Source: Lacibacter sp. H375
GTDB taxonomy: Bacteria > Bacteroidota > Bacteroidia > Chitinophagales > Chitinophagaceae
DNA length: 64,000 nt
Assembly: GCF_037892425.1 (NCBI RefSeq)
Contig: NZ_JBBKTT010000001.1
Span: forward strand, 1,488,001 to 1,552,000
Direction of reading: 5' to 3'
Both the position numbers and the translations under genes were made by a program. The stretch's first letter is position 1; each line of letters begins with the position of its first letter. Of this stretch, positions 53,174-60,636 are shown piece by piece. Under the pieces are notes generated by a model. It saw nothing but the letters and a program-made list of their open reading frames with translations, ran no database searches and was not told where the DNA came from.

Positions 53174-53194
53174 TTGATTAGCAAATTTAATCAA
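53174..53194. promoter_or_regulatory. Inverted repeat at the paaA promoter (candidate operator)
   Basis: TTGATTA and TAATCAA are perfect 7-base arms separated by seven bases. The repeat covers the -7 box and the predicted start of the paaABCD mRNA, a position where a dimeric repressor would block transcription. The TetR gene at 54547 is a likely partner. The sequence ATTAGCAAA in it recurs just upstream of paaZ (3183-3191). Confidence 0.5.
53182..53189 (-). promoter_or_regulatory. Promoter -7 box TAAATTTG of paaABCD
   Basis: Exact TAnnTTTG on the minus strand, with the predicted start near 53177 and the paaA ATG at 53163. No clear -33 element. Confidence 0.6.
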
Positions 53195-53265
53195 AACTAA
53201 CACCTGTTTGGCGAGTTTGTTTAGCCTTTATTTGTACAGATAATTCTCATGCAGGATGTGAGTGC

Positions 53266-54348
53266 TTACTTCACATCGAAATCAACCGTTACGTTTTCGG
53301 TTGTGGGATGACTTTGGCAGGTTAATATAAAACCCTGTTCAATTTCTTCCTGCTCCAAACCCCAATGAACATCCATTTTTACTTCACCAACTAGCAGTTT
53401 GGCTTTGCAGGTGCAGCACACACCGCCTTTGCAGGCATAAGGAACATCAGCGCCTTGCTGCATAGCTGCATCAAGAATGGTTGTTTCACTGTTGAACGGA
53501 ATAGCAAAATTAAAACTCCTTCCATCTAACTTAACTGTGATATTACTTTTTGGGCCTTCTTCGCTTGTAGCATGTGCCTTGTGCCTTGAGGCTTTATTCT
53601 GTCCCGGTGTAGTAAACAGTTCGAAATGAATTTTCTTTTCAGTTACGCCGTTGCTTTCTAAAAAGTCTTTCACTGAAAAAATCATGTCTTCCGGTCCGCA
53701 GATAAAAAACTCATCGACCGTTTTTACATTCAGCAGTTTGCTGAAGAGGTCGCTGCATTTTTCTTTCGTGATTCTGCCGAAATTCAGATCAGCATCTGTT
53801 TTTTCCCTGCTTAAAATATGAATGAGGTTAAACCGGTTGATGTATTTATTCTTCAAACCTTCCAGTTCTTCAAAGAAGATAATGGATGAACGGGTTTTAT
53901 TTCCGTACACCAAGGTGAACGTACTATCAGGTTCAATTGCCAGCGTTGTTTTAATAATGGAAAGAAGCGGAGTGATGCCGCTACCGGCAGCAAAGGCCAC
54001 ATAATTTTTTCTATTGGATGCGTCAAGTGTTGTGTAGAAACGACCTATTGGAGTCATTACTTCTAACACATCATTTTGTTTCAAATCTTCGTTTGCAAAA
54101 ATTGAGAAGGCACCAGCTTCCACTTTCTTGATGGCAACTTTCAGTTGACGTTCTAATGGACTGCTGCAAATAGAATACGTACGTCTTACCTCTTCACCAT
54201 TTATAATAGCACGCATGGTAAGGCTTTGTCCTTGTGTGAAGTTGAATTCTTCCTTTAAGTTTTCAGGAACATCAAACAACACAGAAACACAATCACTTGT
54301 TTCTTTTTTTACTTCTTTAACTCGTAAAGGATGAAAATGGATAGACAT
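53266..54348 (-). CDS. paaE: Phenylacetyl-CoA epoxidase reductase PaaE
   Basis: 360 residues. An FAD domain (RRTYSICSSPLE), an NAD(P) domain (YVAFAAGSGITPLLSIIK and FICGPEDMIFSVKDFL), and a C-terminal plant-type 2Fe-2S ferredoxin with Cys in ACKGGVCCTCKAKLL and ILTCQSHP. It passes electrons from NADPH to PaaA. It lies 102 bases upstream of paaA on the same strand with its own TAGATTG box, whose predicted start falls on the ATG itself. It is upstream of paaABCD rather than in the usual position after paaD. Confidence 0.94.
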   Translation of the reverse strand: MSIHFHPLRVKEVKKETSDCVSVLFDVPENLKEEFNFTQGQSLTMRAIINGEEVRRTYSICSSPLERQLKVAIKKVEAGAFSIFANEDLKQNDVLEVMTPIGRFYTTLDASNRKNYVAFAAGSGITPLLSIIKTTLAIEPDSTFTLVYGNKTRSSIIFFEELEGLKNKYINRFNLIHILSREKTDADLNFGRITKEKCSDLFSKLLNVKTVDEFFICGPEDMIFSVKDFLESNGVTEKKIHFELFTTPGQNKASRHKAHATSEEGPKSNITVKLDGRSFNFAIPFNSETTILDAAMQQGADVPYACKGGVCCTCKAKLLVGEVKMDVHWGLEQEEIEQGFILTCQSHPTTENVTVDFDVK

Positions 54349-54546
54349 GCGGCAATCTAAAAAATGTTTCCTGATATTCTGACAGAGCTTTTAAAAGCAA
54401 CACGAACGATTCAGTAGCTTCATTCAAACAAAAGACTGTCCGTTTGCGCCTTTGGTTGTAAACTTAAAAGGCACAGCGCAAATAAAAAAAGGTATTTCAT
54501 TGGAAAAGCAAGCTGTTTGATGTGAAGTAAATGGAGAGCAGCAATC

Positions 54547-55137
54547 TTATTTTCTTAACCCATCAATCATGATCAACACCATATTGTCTTCCAGCTCATT
54601 GCCACTGATCTTGGCAGTGGAACGGTGCCAGCTTTCAATACCGCTTACAGAATGAAGCAGAATTACAACTGCCGTCGGTGCATCGATCTTTTTGATCTCA
54701 CCTTTTTTCATACCGTCTTCAATGATCAAAGCAAGTCGTTTCCTGTAGTTACGACGCTGCGTGTGGAAGTTAGAACGGTAAGGCTCATCCAGGTGTTTCC
54801 ACTCTCTGTCGCTCACCATTACTTCTTCGTAGTTGTCGATCATCTGCTGAATATGAAAGCGAAGCAAGGTTTCGATCTTTTTGATCGGCGTAAGACTGCC
54901 ACTTTCAATTTCATCTAAATGCAGGTTAAAGCGATTGGCTACATTAAAACATACCGATTCCAATATCTCATTTTTGGAACGTATGTGATTGTACAAGCTT
55001 GCGGCTTCAATACCAAGGTTCTCAGCCAGGTCTCTCATACTGGCTGCACCAAAACCTTTTTCCCTGAAGAGGGCGGCGCCGGCTTTTACAATGAGGTCTT
55101 TGCGGTTGCCATTCTTTGGCACTTTCAGTTTTCCCAT
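54547..55137 (-). CDS. TetR family regulator, probably controlling the paa genes
   Basis: 196 residues from the ATG at 55137. The N-terminal helix-turn-helix is ALFREKGFGAASMRDLAENLGIEAASLYNHIRSKNEIL (residues about 23-60), classical for TetR. The C-terminal ligand domain is of the TetR_C type of fatty-acyl or aromatic-CoA regulators. It is just upstream of paaE on the same strand. By analogy with PaaR of Thermus, phenylacetyl-CoA may be its inducer; this is inference. Confidence 0.87.
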   Translation of the reverse strand: MGKLKVPKNGNRKDLIVKAGAALFREKGFGAASMRDLAENLGIEAASLYNHIRSKNEILESVCFNVANRFNLHLDEIESGSLTPIKKIETLLRFHIQQMIDNYEEVMVSDREWKHLDEPYRSNFHTQRRNYRKRLALIIEDGMKKGEIKKIDAPTAVVILLHSVSGIESWHRSTAKISGNELEDNMVLIMIDGLRK

Positions 55138-55323
55138 GCCCAAATGTACTTTGTTTTAGGTAAAATACCGTGTTGCGGGTATTGAAATGAAATAGCCCGT
55201 ATGATACTTTTGAAATGTAAAGTTTACAACTTGTGATATCTGCATAATGTTGCAAAAAAAAAGATTATCCTGCATTGTTAGTTGCATGTATTGCGGTTAC
55301 CCAAAACAATTAAACATCATTCA

Positions 55324-55794
55324 ATGAAACAGAAACTCCTTTTCCTCGCCCTTATTTGTGGAGCATTCTTAACACTGGCTCCAACAAATGCAAAAGCTCA
55401 AAGTGATTATTATTATGAGAGCATTTCAAACCCAAGTAAAACCATCAACTTCCTTATTGGTGTGTATGTAACCAAAAACGAATTTATTACACGTGATGAT
55501 GGAACAGGTTACACCAAGATCCGCATGGCCGTTATTAACCAGGAAGGCGCCGAACCATTCAAATGGAGTGATTACAAGATTTACATTAAGCTCAAGAACA
55601 ACGATATGTTCTATAACTATACCACCCAGGCAAAAGAGGGTGATCTGTCTTGTAACTGGACAGTTCAACCAGGCCAAAACCACATTCAATATGTATGTTT
55701 CGATAAAGCCTTCGACATTAACCAGATCGATATGATCTGGCTGGGTATGAGCGACAACAAGTTTTTTGACCTCGTACGGAGCGATAAAAAGTAA
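55324..55794 (+). CDS. Small secreted protein, unknown function
   Basis: 156 residues from the ATG at 55324, signal peptide (LLFLALICGAFLTLAPTNAKAQ). The mature part is beta-rich with many Tyr and Asn (SDYYYESISNPSKTINFLIG, MFYNYTTQAKEGDLSCNWTVQ) and two cysteines that may pair. No family recognised. It is monocistronic, followed by a terminator at 55814, and diverges from the TetR gene. Confidence 0.7.
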   Translation: MKQKLLFLALICGAFLTLAPTNAKAQSDYYYESISNPSKTINFLIGVYVTKNEFITRDDGTGYTKIRMAVINQEGAEPFKWSDYKIYIKLKNNDMFYNYTTQAKEGDLSCNWTVQPGQNHIQYVCFDKAFDINQIDMIWLGMSDNKFFDLVRSDKK

Positions 55795-55813
55795 AACGGG
55801 TTTCGTTTCTGTG

Positions 55814-55842
55814 AAGCACTGCCGGCAACGGTGGTGCTTTTT
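55814..55842 (+). terminator. Intrinsic terminator
   Basis: AGCACTGCCG and CGGTGGTGCT form a 10-bp stem with two G-U pairs and a GCAA-type loop, then seven T. Confidence 0.85.
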
Positions 55843-55876
55843 TTATATCCTTTTTCGGCAATAGGTCTTCAGCCAT

Positions 55877-55884
55877 TACCTTTG
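55877..55884 (+). promoter_or_regulatory. Promoter -7 box TACCTTTG of the PfkB gene
   Basis: Exact TAnnTTTG. The predicted start near 55889 leaves a 37-base leader that contains much of a small hairpin (CCGCAT and ATGCGG). Confidence 0.6.
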
Positions 55885-55925
55885 TCCGCATCCGTAAATG
55901 CGGTAAACAAAAAACAAACTCCCTT

Positions 55926-56849
55926 ATGTCTTTAGTAGTTGTGGGCTCTATGGCCTTTGATGCAATTGAAACTCCCTTTGGTAAAAGCGATCGAATTATT
56001 GGTGGGGCTGCCACGTATATTGCCTGGAGCGCTTCAAATTTTACCCAACCCATTAAACAGGTGAGCGTGGTTGGCGGCGATTTTCCGAAAGAAGAACTGC
56101 AAATGCTTGAGGCCCGTGGTGTGGTAACAGAGGGGGTTGAGATCAAAGAAAATGAGAAATCATTTTTCTGGAGCGGCCGCTATCATTTAGACATGAATAC
56201 ACGTGACACACTTGATACGCAGTTGAACGTGCTGGCCAACTTTAACCCAGTTGTGCCCGACAGCTACCAGGATTGTGAATTCCTGATGCTGGGTAACCTG
56301 GTGCCTGCCGTACAGAATGCAGTGATCGATCAAATGAAGAACAAACCCAAACTGGTGGTGCTCGATACAATGAATTTCTGGATGGAAATTGCAATGCCTG
56401 ACCTGGAAAACGTTTTGAAGAAAGTAGATGTGTTGATGGTGAATGATAGTGAAGCACGCCAGTTGAGTGGACAATATTCGCTGGTAAAAGCAGCCAAGGT
56501 GATCATGAACATGGGCCCGAAATACCTGATCATTAAAAAAGGCGAACACGGTGCATTACTCTTCCACGACGACCAGGTGTTTTTTGCTCCTGCTTTACCG
56601 CTAGAAGATGTGTTTGACCCAACCGGTGCAGGTGATACATTTGCAGGTGGCTTTATTGGTCATATTGCCAAAACAAAAGACATCAGCTTTGAAAATATGA
56701 AGACAGCCATTATTGTGGGTAGTGCAATGGCAAGCTTCTGTGTTGAAAAATTTGGAACAACCCGTTTGAAAGAAATTTCGAAAGAAGATATTGAAGCACG
56801 CATTCAGCAGTTTGTACAATTGGTGAATTTTGATATTGAGTTGGTGTGA
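55926..56849 (+). CDS. PfkB family carbohydrate kinase
   Basis: 307 residues. The C-terminal PfkB signature is DPTGAGDTFAGGFIGHIA (about residues 237-254), with the catalytic Asp in GAGDTF. The N-terminal GGAATYIAWSASNF and the two PfkB halves are complete. These enzymes phosphorylate sugars or nucleosides; this branch lacks a known substrate (adenosine or ribokinase-like). It has its own promoter and terminator. Confidence 0.9.
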   Translation: MSLVVVGSMAFDAIETPFGKSDRIIGGAATYIAWSASNFTQPIKQVSVVGGDFPKEELQMLEARGVVTEGVEIKENEKSFFWSGRYHLDMNTRDTLDTQLNVLANFNPVVPDSYQDCEFLMLGNLVPAVQNAVIDQMKNKPKLVVLDTMNFWMEIAMPDLENVLKKVDVLMVNDSEARQLSGQYSLVKAAKVIMNMGPKYLIIKKGEHGALLFHDDQVFFAPALPLEDVFDPTGAGDTFAGGFIGHIAKTKDISFENMKTAIIVGSAMASFCVEKFGTTRLKEISKEDIEARIQQFVQLVNFDIELV

Positions 56850-56872
56850 GGAGATGTTAAATAAAACTTTTA

Positions 56873-56899
56873 AAGCAGCAGTAATGCTGCTTTTTTTTG
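56873..56899 (+). terminator. Intrinsic terminator after the PfkB gene
   Basis: AAGCAGCA and TGCTGCTT form a perfect 8-bp stem with a GTAA loop, followed by seven T. Confidence 0.9.
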
Positions 56900-56924
56900 T
56901 TTTTAGTAATAGTTTGTACTTGTA

Positions 56925-57440
56925 ATGTTGAAGCTCCTTACTATACAATTTATTCTGTTCATATTATTGAACGTCTCTTGCAGTGATGTTGACAAAGTTG
57001 CAAAAGAACCATATTCGGGAGATAAAACAACAGGTAATTATATCTCTTCAGTAATTTTTTTAAACGGAGGCGATTTAGAATTTAAACAATATTCCAAGGG
57101 TTGTGTCAGCGAAGAAACTCAACGAATAGAAATTTCTCAAAAGAACAATAAGCAGATTGTCATTTCCTATTTTAGAAACGAAACAAAGGTTCTGGATAAA
57201 AAAGTATTTGATTCTTCATTTCAGATTTACATAAAGTCGTTTATTTATGAATGTGAAAGACTTTTAAAAGACACTGCATCAAGAAGGTTTGAATTTGCGA
57301 CAATTGAAACCATTCAGATAAGCGATGGTTTGGATATTATTGAAGTTGGAACAGGGGTATCAAATCAAAGGAACCCATTTGATGATTTAGTCTATACTAT
57401 ATGTTCAAAAGCTGAAAATAGAATGATTTTGGATCGATGA
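56925..57440 (+). CDS. Lipoprotein of unknown function
   Basis: 171 residues. Lipoprotein signal with lipobox LNVSC (Cys19). The mature part has a Gly-Asp-rich start and basic and acidic patches, with two later Cys (SKGCVSEET and YECERLL). No family recognised. Composition is more AT-rich than the neighbours. TAGTTTG about 15 bases upstream may be its promoter. Confidence 0.65.
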   Translation: MLKLLTIQFILFILLNVSCSDVDKVAKEPYSGDKTTGNYISSVIFLNGGDLEFKQYSKGCVSEETQRIEISQKNNKQIVISYFRNETKVLDKKVFDSSFQIYIKSFIYECERLLKDTASRRFEFATIETIQISDGLDIIEVGTGVSNQRNPFDDLVYTICSKAENRMILDR

Positions 57441-57484
57441 CAGCAAATCGTTCCTCGTTCTGATTGATTGAAGGAAATCCATCC

Positions 57485-58528
57485 TTACCCAATCTTCACC
57501 CCTTTCGTATGCGTCCTGATCAACACCCGTTTTAAACTCCGGTCGATAATTTCGCCCATACTTTTACAACGTGCAAAAACTGGATCATCGTAATGCAATG
57601 CAAGCTCATGACCAAGTTGCTGAATTTTTTCAGGCGTAGAAATCTTGTCTTTCACCAACACATCACGCAGGTCCCGTAAACGGTAACGTTCCTCCCGAAT
57701 GCGCCTTGCGATCACAGCCCTTTCTTCCTGTTGATATTGCTGCACCACTTCAGGGTTCAGATGTTTTTGCACCAATTCAACAAAAGGGTAGTTCTCTTTA
57801 AAGAACTGTGGCAAATAAATATTCTTACTGCCTTCGTAAAACTGCTGATCGAAATCAATGGCACGGATGAAGAATTTATAATCATCAAAATCCGGCGTAA
57901 TGATGAACACAAAATTGTAAGCACGCATATCGCCCAGCAAACGCAGGAAACAACGTTCATTAAACTTCACAAACTCTTTTGCAATACGCTTTAAATTGTA
58001 TTCAGGTCGGCGTGGGATGAGTTTTAAAAACTGATCACCTGGGATGCCTGCGATATGTTCTTCCACCAATGTATTTCCATCACACAAATAATGCACAGGA
58101 TTGGGCGATAGCAATTGCTCCAGCTCCAATCCATAAACACGTGATGCATCGGCTGTTTTTATATAGAAATAGTCGTACACATCGTTATACTTGTTTACGA
58201 TCTTGATACGGTAAGGATGCGAGTTGCCAAACGTACAGTAATCGATGCGCTCAATATAGAGATGGTTCAACGCCTTGAGATCACCGGCTGCTTTTAATTT
58301 TGCATAGATCACTTTTATATGATCGTGTACTCTTGTTATTTCCGATTGCGGATAGATAACCGTTTCCCAAAGTGTGTCTTTCCCAAACTTATCAAGCAAT
58401 GGAATTGATTCTGCATAATACTTCAAATCGTCGTAAGATACAGGCAACGTCAACTCCTGGTGATACAACCGCAGGTACTGGTGCAAGGGTTCGCTGACGG
58501 GATAAAATATTTTTTTGCGGCTGATCAT
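57485..58528 (-). CDS. Divergent protein-kinase-like-fold protein
   Basis: 347 residues, not recognised as a named family. It contains, in kinase order, a strand with Lys124 (YFYIKTADA), an acidic hinge pair Glu156/Glu157 (NTLVEEHIAG), a catalytic-loop-like LLGDMRAYNFVF with Asp200 and Asn205, and a metal-loop-like AIDFDQQF with Asp225 and Asp227. This matches the HxD...N and DFD plan of protein-kinase and aminoglycoside-phosphotransferase folds. The C-terminus is rich in Arg and Glu (about residues 260-300), likely coiled. I infer a kinase-like enzyme or pseudokinase; nothing is known about its target. Confidence 0.65.
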   Translation of the reverse strand: MISRKKIFYPVSEPLHQYLRLYHQELTLPVSYDDLKYYAESIPLLDKFGKDTLWETVIYPQSEITRVHDHIKVIYAKLKAAGDLKALNHLYIERIDYCTFGNSHPYRIKIVNKYNDVYDYFYIKTADASRVYGLELEQLLSPNPVHYLCDGNTLVEEHIAGIPGDQFLKLIPRRPEYNLKRIAKEFVKFNERCFLRLLGDMRAYNFVFIITPDFDDYKFFIRAIDFDQQFYEGSKNIYLPQFFKENYPFVELVQKHLNPEVVQQYQQEERAVIARRIREERYRLRDLRDVLVKDKISTPEKIQQLGHELALHYDDPVFARCKSMGEIIDRSLKRVLIRTHTKGVKIG

Positions 58529-58601
58529 GGTACTTCTGTTCAGGCTTCAAGTTAACCAAAGTTTTGTTGTTGATAATTGCTGCTGTATCTGATTTCGGTC
58601 A

Positions 58602-60320
58602 TTAAAACCTTCTTGCTAATACCACCTGGTTTTTGAAACGTTTAACTTTGCCTTGCAGGTTAAATACTTCTGTAAAGATCACGTAAGGACCAAGTGGTAA
58701 TTGTTGCAGTTTATCATTCAAGCCATCCCAGCGGAAATTTCCCTGCTGGCTGCAAATTGCATTTCGTTGCAATGCTTTTACAGGACGGCCACCAGCATCA
58801 AACACAGTAATATTCATCAAATAGCCTGTTTCAGGAAAACGATAACTGATGGTAAGAAAATCATCCGTGCCATCATTGTCAGGTGAAAATACTTCAGGTG
58901 TTACAGTTACATCACCCTGCACCTGCAGATCTAAACGAAACTGCGAGTTTTGATAAGTGGGTGTGCCATAGCCCACATCTTTTGCAGCACTATGCCAGTT
59001 GTCTTTGTTTTGTGTGGAAGCATTCGGGTCAATACGTTCTAAAGCCACGCCTTCACTGTTATTGATCAACGCAAAATGCCATTTGTCATCATAAGTAACT
59101 TCATCGATAATAGTTCCGCCGTTATCACTCAATACCACATTGCCTTTATCATCTGAATAAGAAGGCATCGAAGAGATGTTTAGAAACGCTGAAATATTTT
59201 TTGCAGTGAATTGTCGTTTTACAGTTGCTTCGTCGTCGCTCAGCACAAGATATTCACCGGGAAACATCGCTCTGTCTGTTGCAGTTAAAGCTCGCATATT
59301 TGCAATAACTCCTGCGCTGCTTCTGTTTGCAATCAATAATGATTTTAGATTGATGATCTTATTGCTGCGGTTGTAGATCTCCACGTAATCGGTGCCGTCA
59401 CTTGAGGGGTTAAACAGAACTTCGTTGATAATAATATCATTTGCAACAGCAGCCGAACTAATGCCAACCTTTGTATTATTAAAAGCAGCAATGCTGTTGC
59501 CGCTGCAATCTTTCACATTAACAGCAGTAACGGTATAAACAGTTCCCGATTGTAATTGATTACTTACTGTAAGTTGTACGGTATTGAAAAGCGGCGCAAG
59601 ACAAACTGCCGAAGCAGCTGTACCAATGCCATTACTCAACTGGTAATTGGCAGCAGCAGCGGCCGATAAGCTATCTAATGATTCATCAAAAGTTAACAGT
59701 AAAGTTGTATTGTCAACTGCAAATGCTCTAAGTAATGCAGGAGCCGTTTGGTCGCTGTTGGTTCCATCAACAGAATTTTTTATTCCGGGTGTGCCTCCTC
59801 TTGTGTCAACACTTGCACGCCAGTTGCTTGCACCACTGCACGGATTTTTAACATCAACCATTTCCAATGTCCAGCCACCATCGCCTTTAACTGCATTGTT
59901 GAACCAGCTGAGATTGTATTCTACTGCATGAACAATGGCTCCGGTGTTGCTGCGGATGAAAATCATTTCGCCACTATTATCTAAGGAAGGAAAACTTGTA
60001 ACGCCAAATGTGCGGCCATACTGCTGCATTGTCGCTGCTGCTGTAGTGCCGCAAATAACAGCACTGCTATCAGGTTGTAATAAAAAATTAGGTAATGCAC
60101 CACTCACACCATTTGCATCGCCCACCCGCCAGTTTTGTAAGTTGATAGCTGATGTAGTTGTATTGCGTATCTCTATCCATTCAACATTGGGTAAACTTAT
60201 TTGCGGCGTGGGATCGCTCATGATTTCACTAATGACTACGCTGTATCTGTTTTGAGTGAAAGCGTTTGCTTGCAGTATCAGCAAACAAACAATTGTTATA
60301 AGGAGTTTAGGTTGCAGCAT
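58602..60320 (-). CDS. Surface protein with lamin-tail domains and gliding/T9SS-type C-terminus
   Basis: 572 residues from the ATG at 60320, signal peptide (LLITIVCLLILQANAFTQ). Two lamin-tail domains: about residues 25-150 (ISEIMSDPTPQ and WIEIRN) and 300-430 (IINEVLFNPSSDGTDYVEIYN), with an Ig-like domain between them (ALLRAFAVDNTTLLLTFDESL). The end, VFSPDNDGTDDFLTISYRF, is like type B T9SS/gliding C-terminal domains. Function unknown; surface-exposed. TATTTTTA precedes it. Confidence 0.85.
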   Translation of the reverse strand: MLQPKLLITIVCLLILQANAFTQNRYSVVISEIMSDPTPQISLPNVEWIEIRNTTTSAINLQNWRVGDANGVSGALPNFLLQPDSSAVICGTTAAATMQQYGRTFGVTSFPSLDNSGEMIFIRSNTGAIVHAVEYNLSWFNNAVKGDGGWTLEMVDVKNPCSGASNWRASVDTRGGTPGIKNSVDGTNSDQTAPALLRAFAVDNTTLLLTFDESLDSLSAAAAANYQLSNGIGTAASAVCLAPLFNTVQLTVSNQLQSGTVYTVTAVNVKDCSGNSIAAFNNTKVGISSAAVANDIIINEVLFNPSSDGTDYVEIYNRSNKIINLKSLLIANRSSAGVIANMRALTATDRAMFPGEYLVLSDDEATVKRQFTAKNISAFLNISSMPSYSDDKGNVVLSDNGGTIIDEVTYDDKWHFALINNSEGVALERIDPNASTQNKDNWHSAAKDVGYGTPTYQNSQFRLDLQVQGDVTVTPEVFSPDNDGTDDFLTISYRFPETGYLMNITVFDAGGRPVKALQRNAICSQQGNFRWDGLNDKLQQLPLGPYVIFTEVFNLQGKVKRFKNQVVLARRF

Positions 60321-60383
60321 GTACTTAAAAATAACATTAATCAAACGATTGCGTAAATAGCTTCATGAAAATTCTAAAAACAA

Positions 60384-60415
60384 TTTGGTGAAACGCTCAT
60401 TCAGCTTTACTTTTG
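60384..60415 (+). promoter_or_regulatory. Promoter of the asd leader: TTTG, 20 bases, TACTTTTG
   Basis: TTTG at 60384-60387 and TACTTTTG at 60408-60415 match both Bacteroidota elements at the expected spacing. The predicted start (about 60420) is within two bases of the leader ORF ATG at 60422. Confidence 0.75.
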
Positions 60416-60421
60416 AGCCTC

Positions 60422-60478
60422 ATGAATACAATGAAACATACAAAACGCACAAAGAAACAGTTCCGCAAGGGAAGGTAA
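60422..60478 (+). CDS. Leader peptide of asd, rich in Lys, Thr and Met
   Basis: An 18-codon ORF encoding MNTMKHTKRTKKQFRKGR, then TAA. It has five Lys, three Thr, two Met and one Asn, 11 of 18 residues, all made from aspartate; asd supplies the branch to Lys, Thr and Met. It begins at the predicted transcription start. Its last codons contain GGGAAGG (60469-60475), which can pair exactly with CCTTCCC (60512-60518), the ascending arm of the terminator. A short TTCC/GGAA stem (60461-60464 with 60470-60473) could shield that segment. This is the design of a ribosome-mediated attenuator. Confidence 0.7.
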   Translation: MNTMKHTKRTKKQFRKGR

Positions 60479-60508
60479 CATTGTACGTTGTGTTGTAAAC
60501 ATAATAAC

Positions 60509-60540
60509 AGGCCTTCCCGAAACGGAAGGCCTTATTTTTT
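60509..60540 (+). terminator. Attenuator terminator in the asd leader
   Basis: AGGCCTTCC and GGAAGGCCT form a perfect 9-bp stem with a CGAAAC loop, followed by a T run with one A. It lies 31 bases after the leader ORF and 97 bases before the asd ATG. Confidence 0.85.
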
Positions 60541-60548
60541 AACCCCCA

Positions 60549-60618
60549 TCTGATGCCCTCGTCTGATGGATTTATAAATCAAACAAAAAATTCTGTCAGA
60601 CGAGGGCGTCGGACAGAA
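60549..60618 (+). promoter_or_regulatory. Two mutually exclusive stems just upstream of asd
   Basis: Stem one: 60549-60566 pairs with 60596-60613 over 18 bp (two G-U pairs), loop 29 bases. Stem two: TTCTGTC (60591-60597) with GACAGAA (60612-60618), continued by GACG/CGTC around AGGG. The two use the same bases, so only one can form. They lie between the terminator and the asd ATG (60637). Confidence 0.5.
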
Positions 60619-60636
60619 ATAAAAACAAAAAACAAA

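Noticed and set aside
55286-55327. Short ORF MYCGYPKQLNIIQ overlapping the start of the secreted protein gene by four bases
   Set aside because: No codon bias linked to the downstream gene, no promoter box at its start and no terminator; probably chance.
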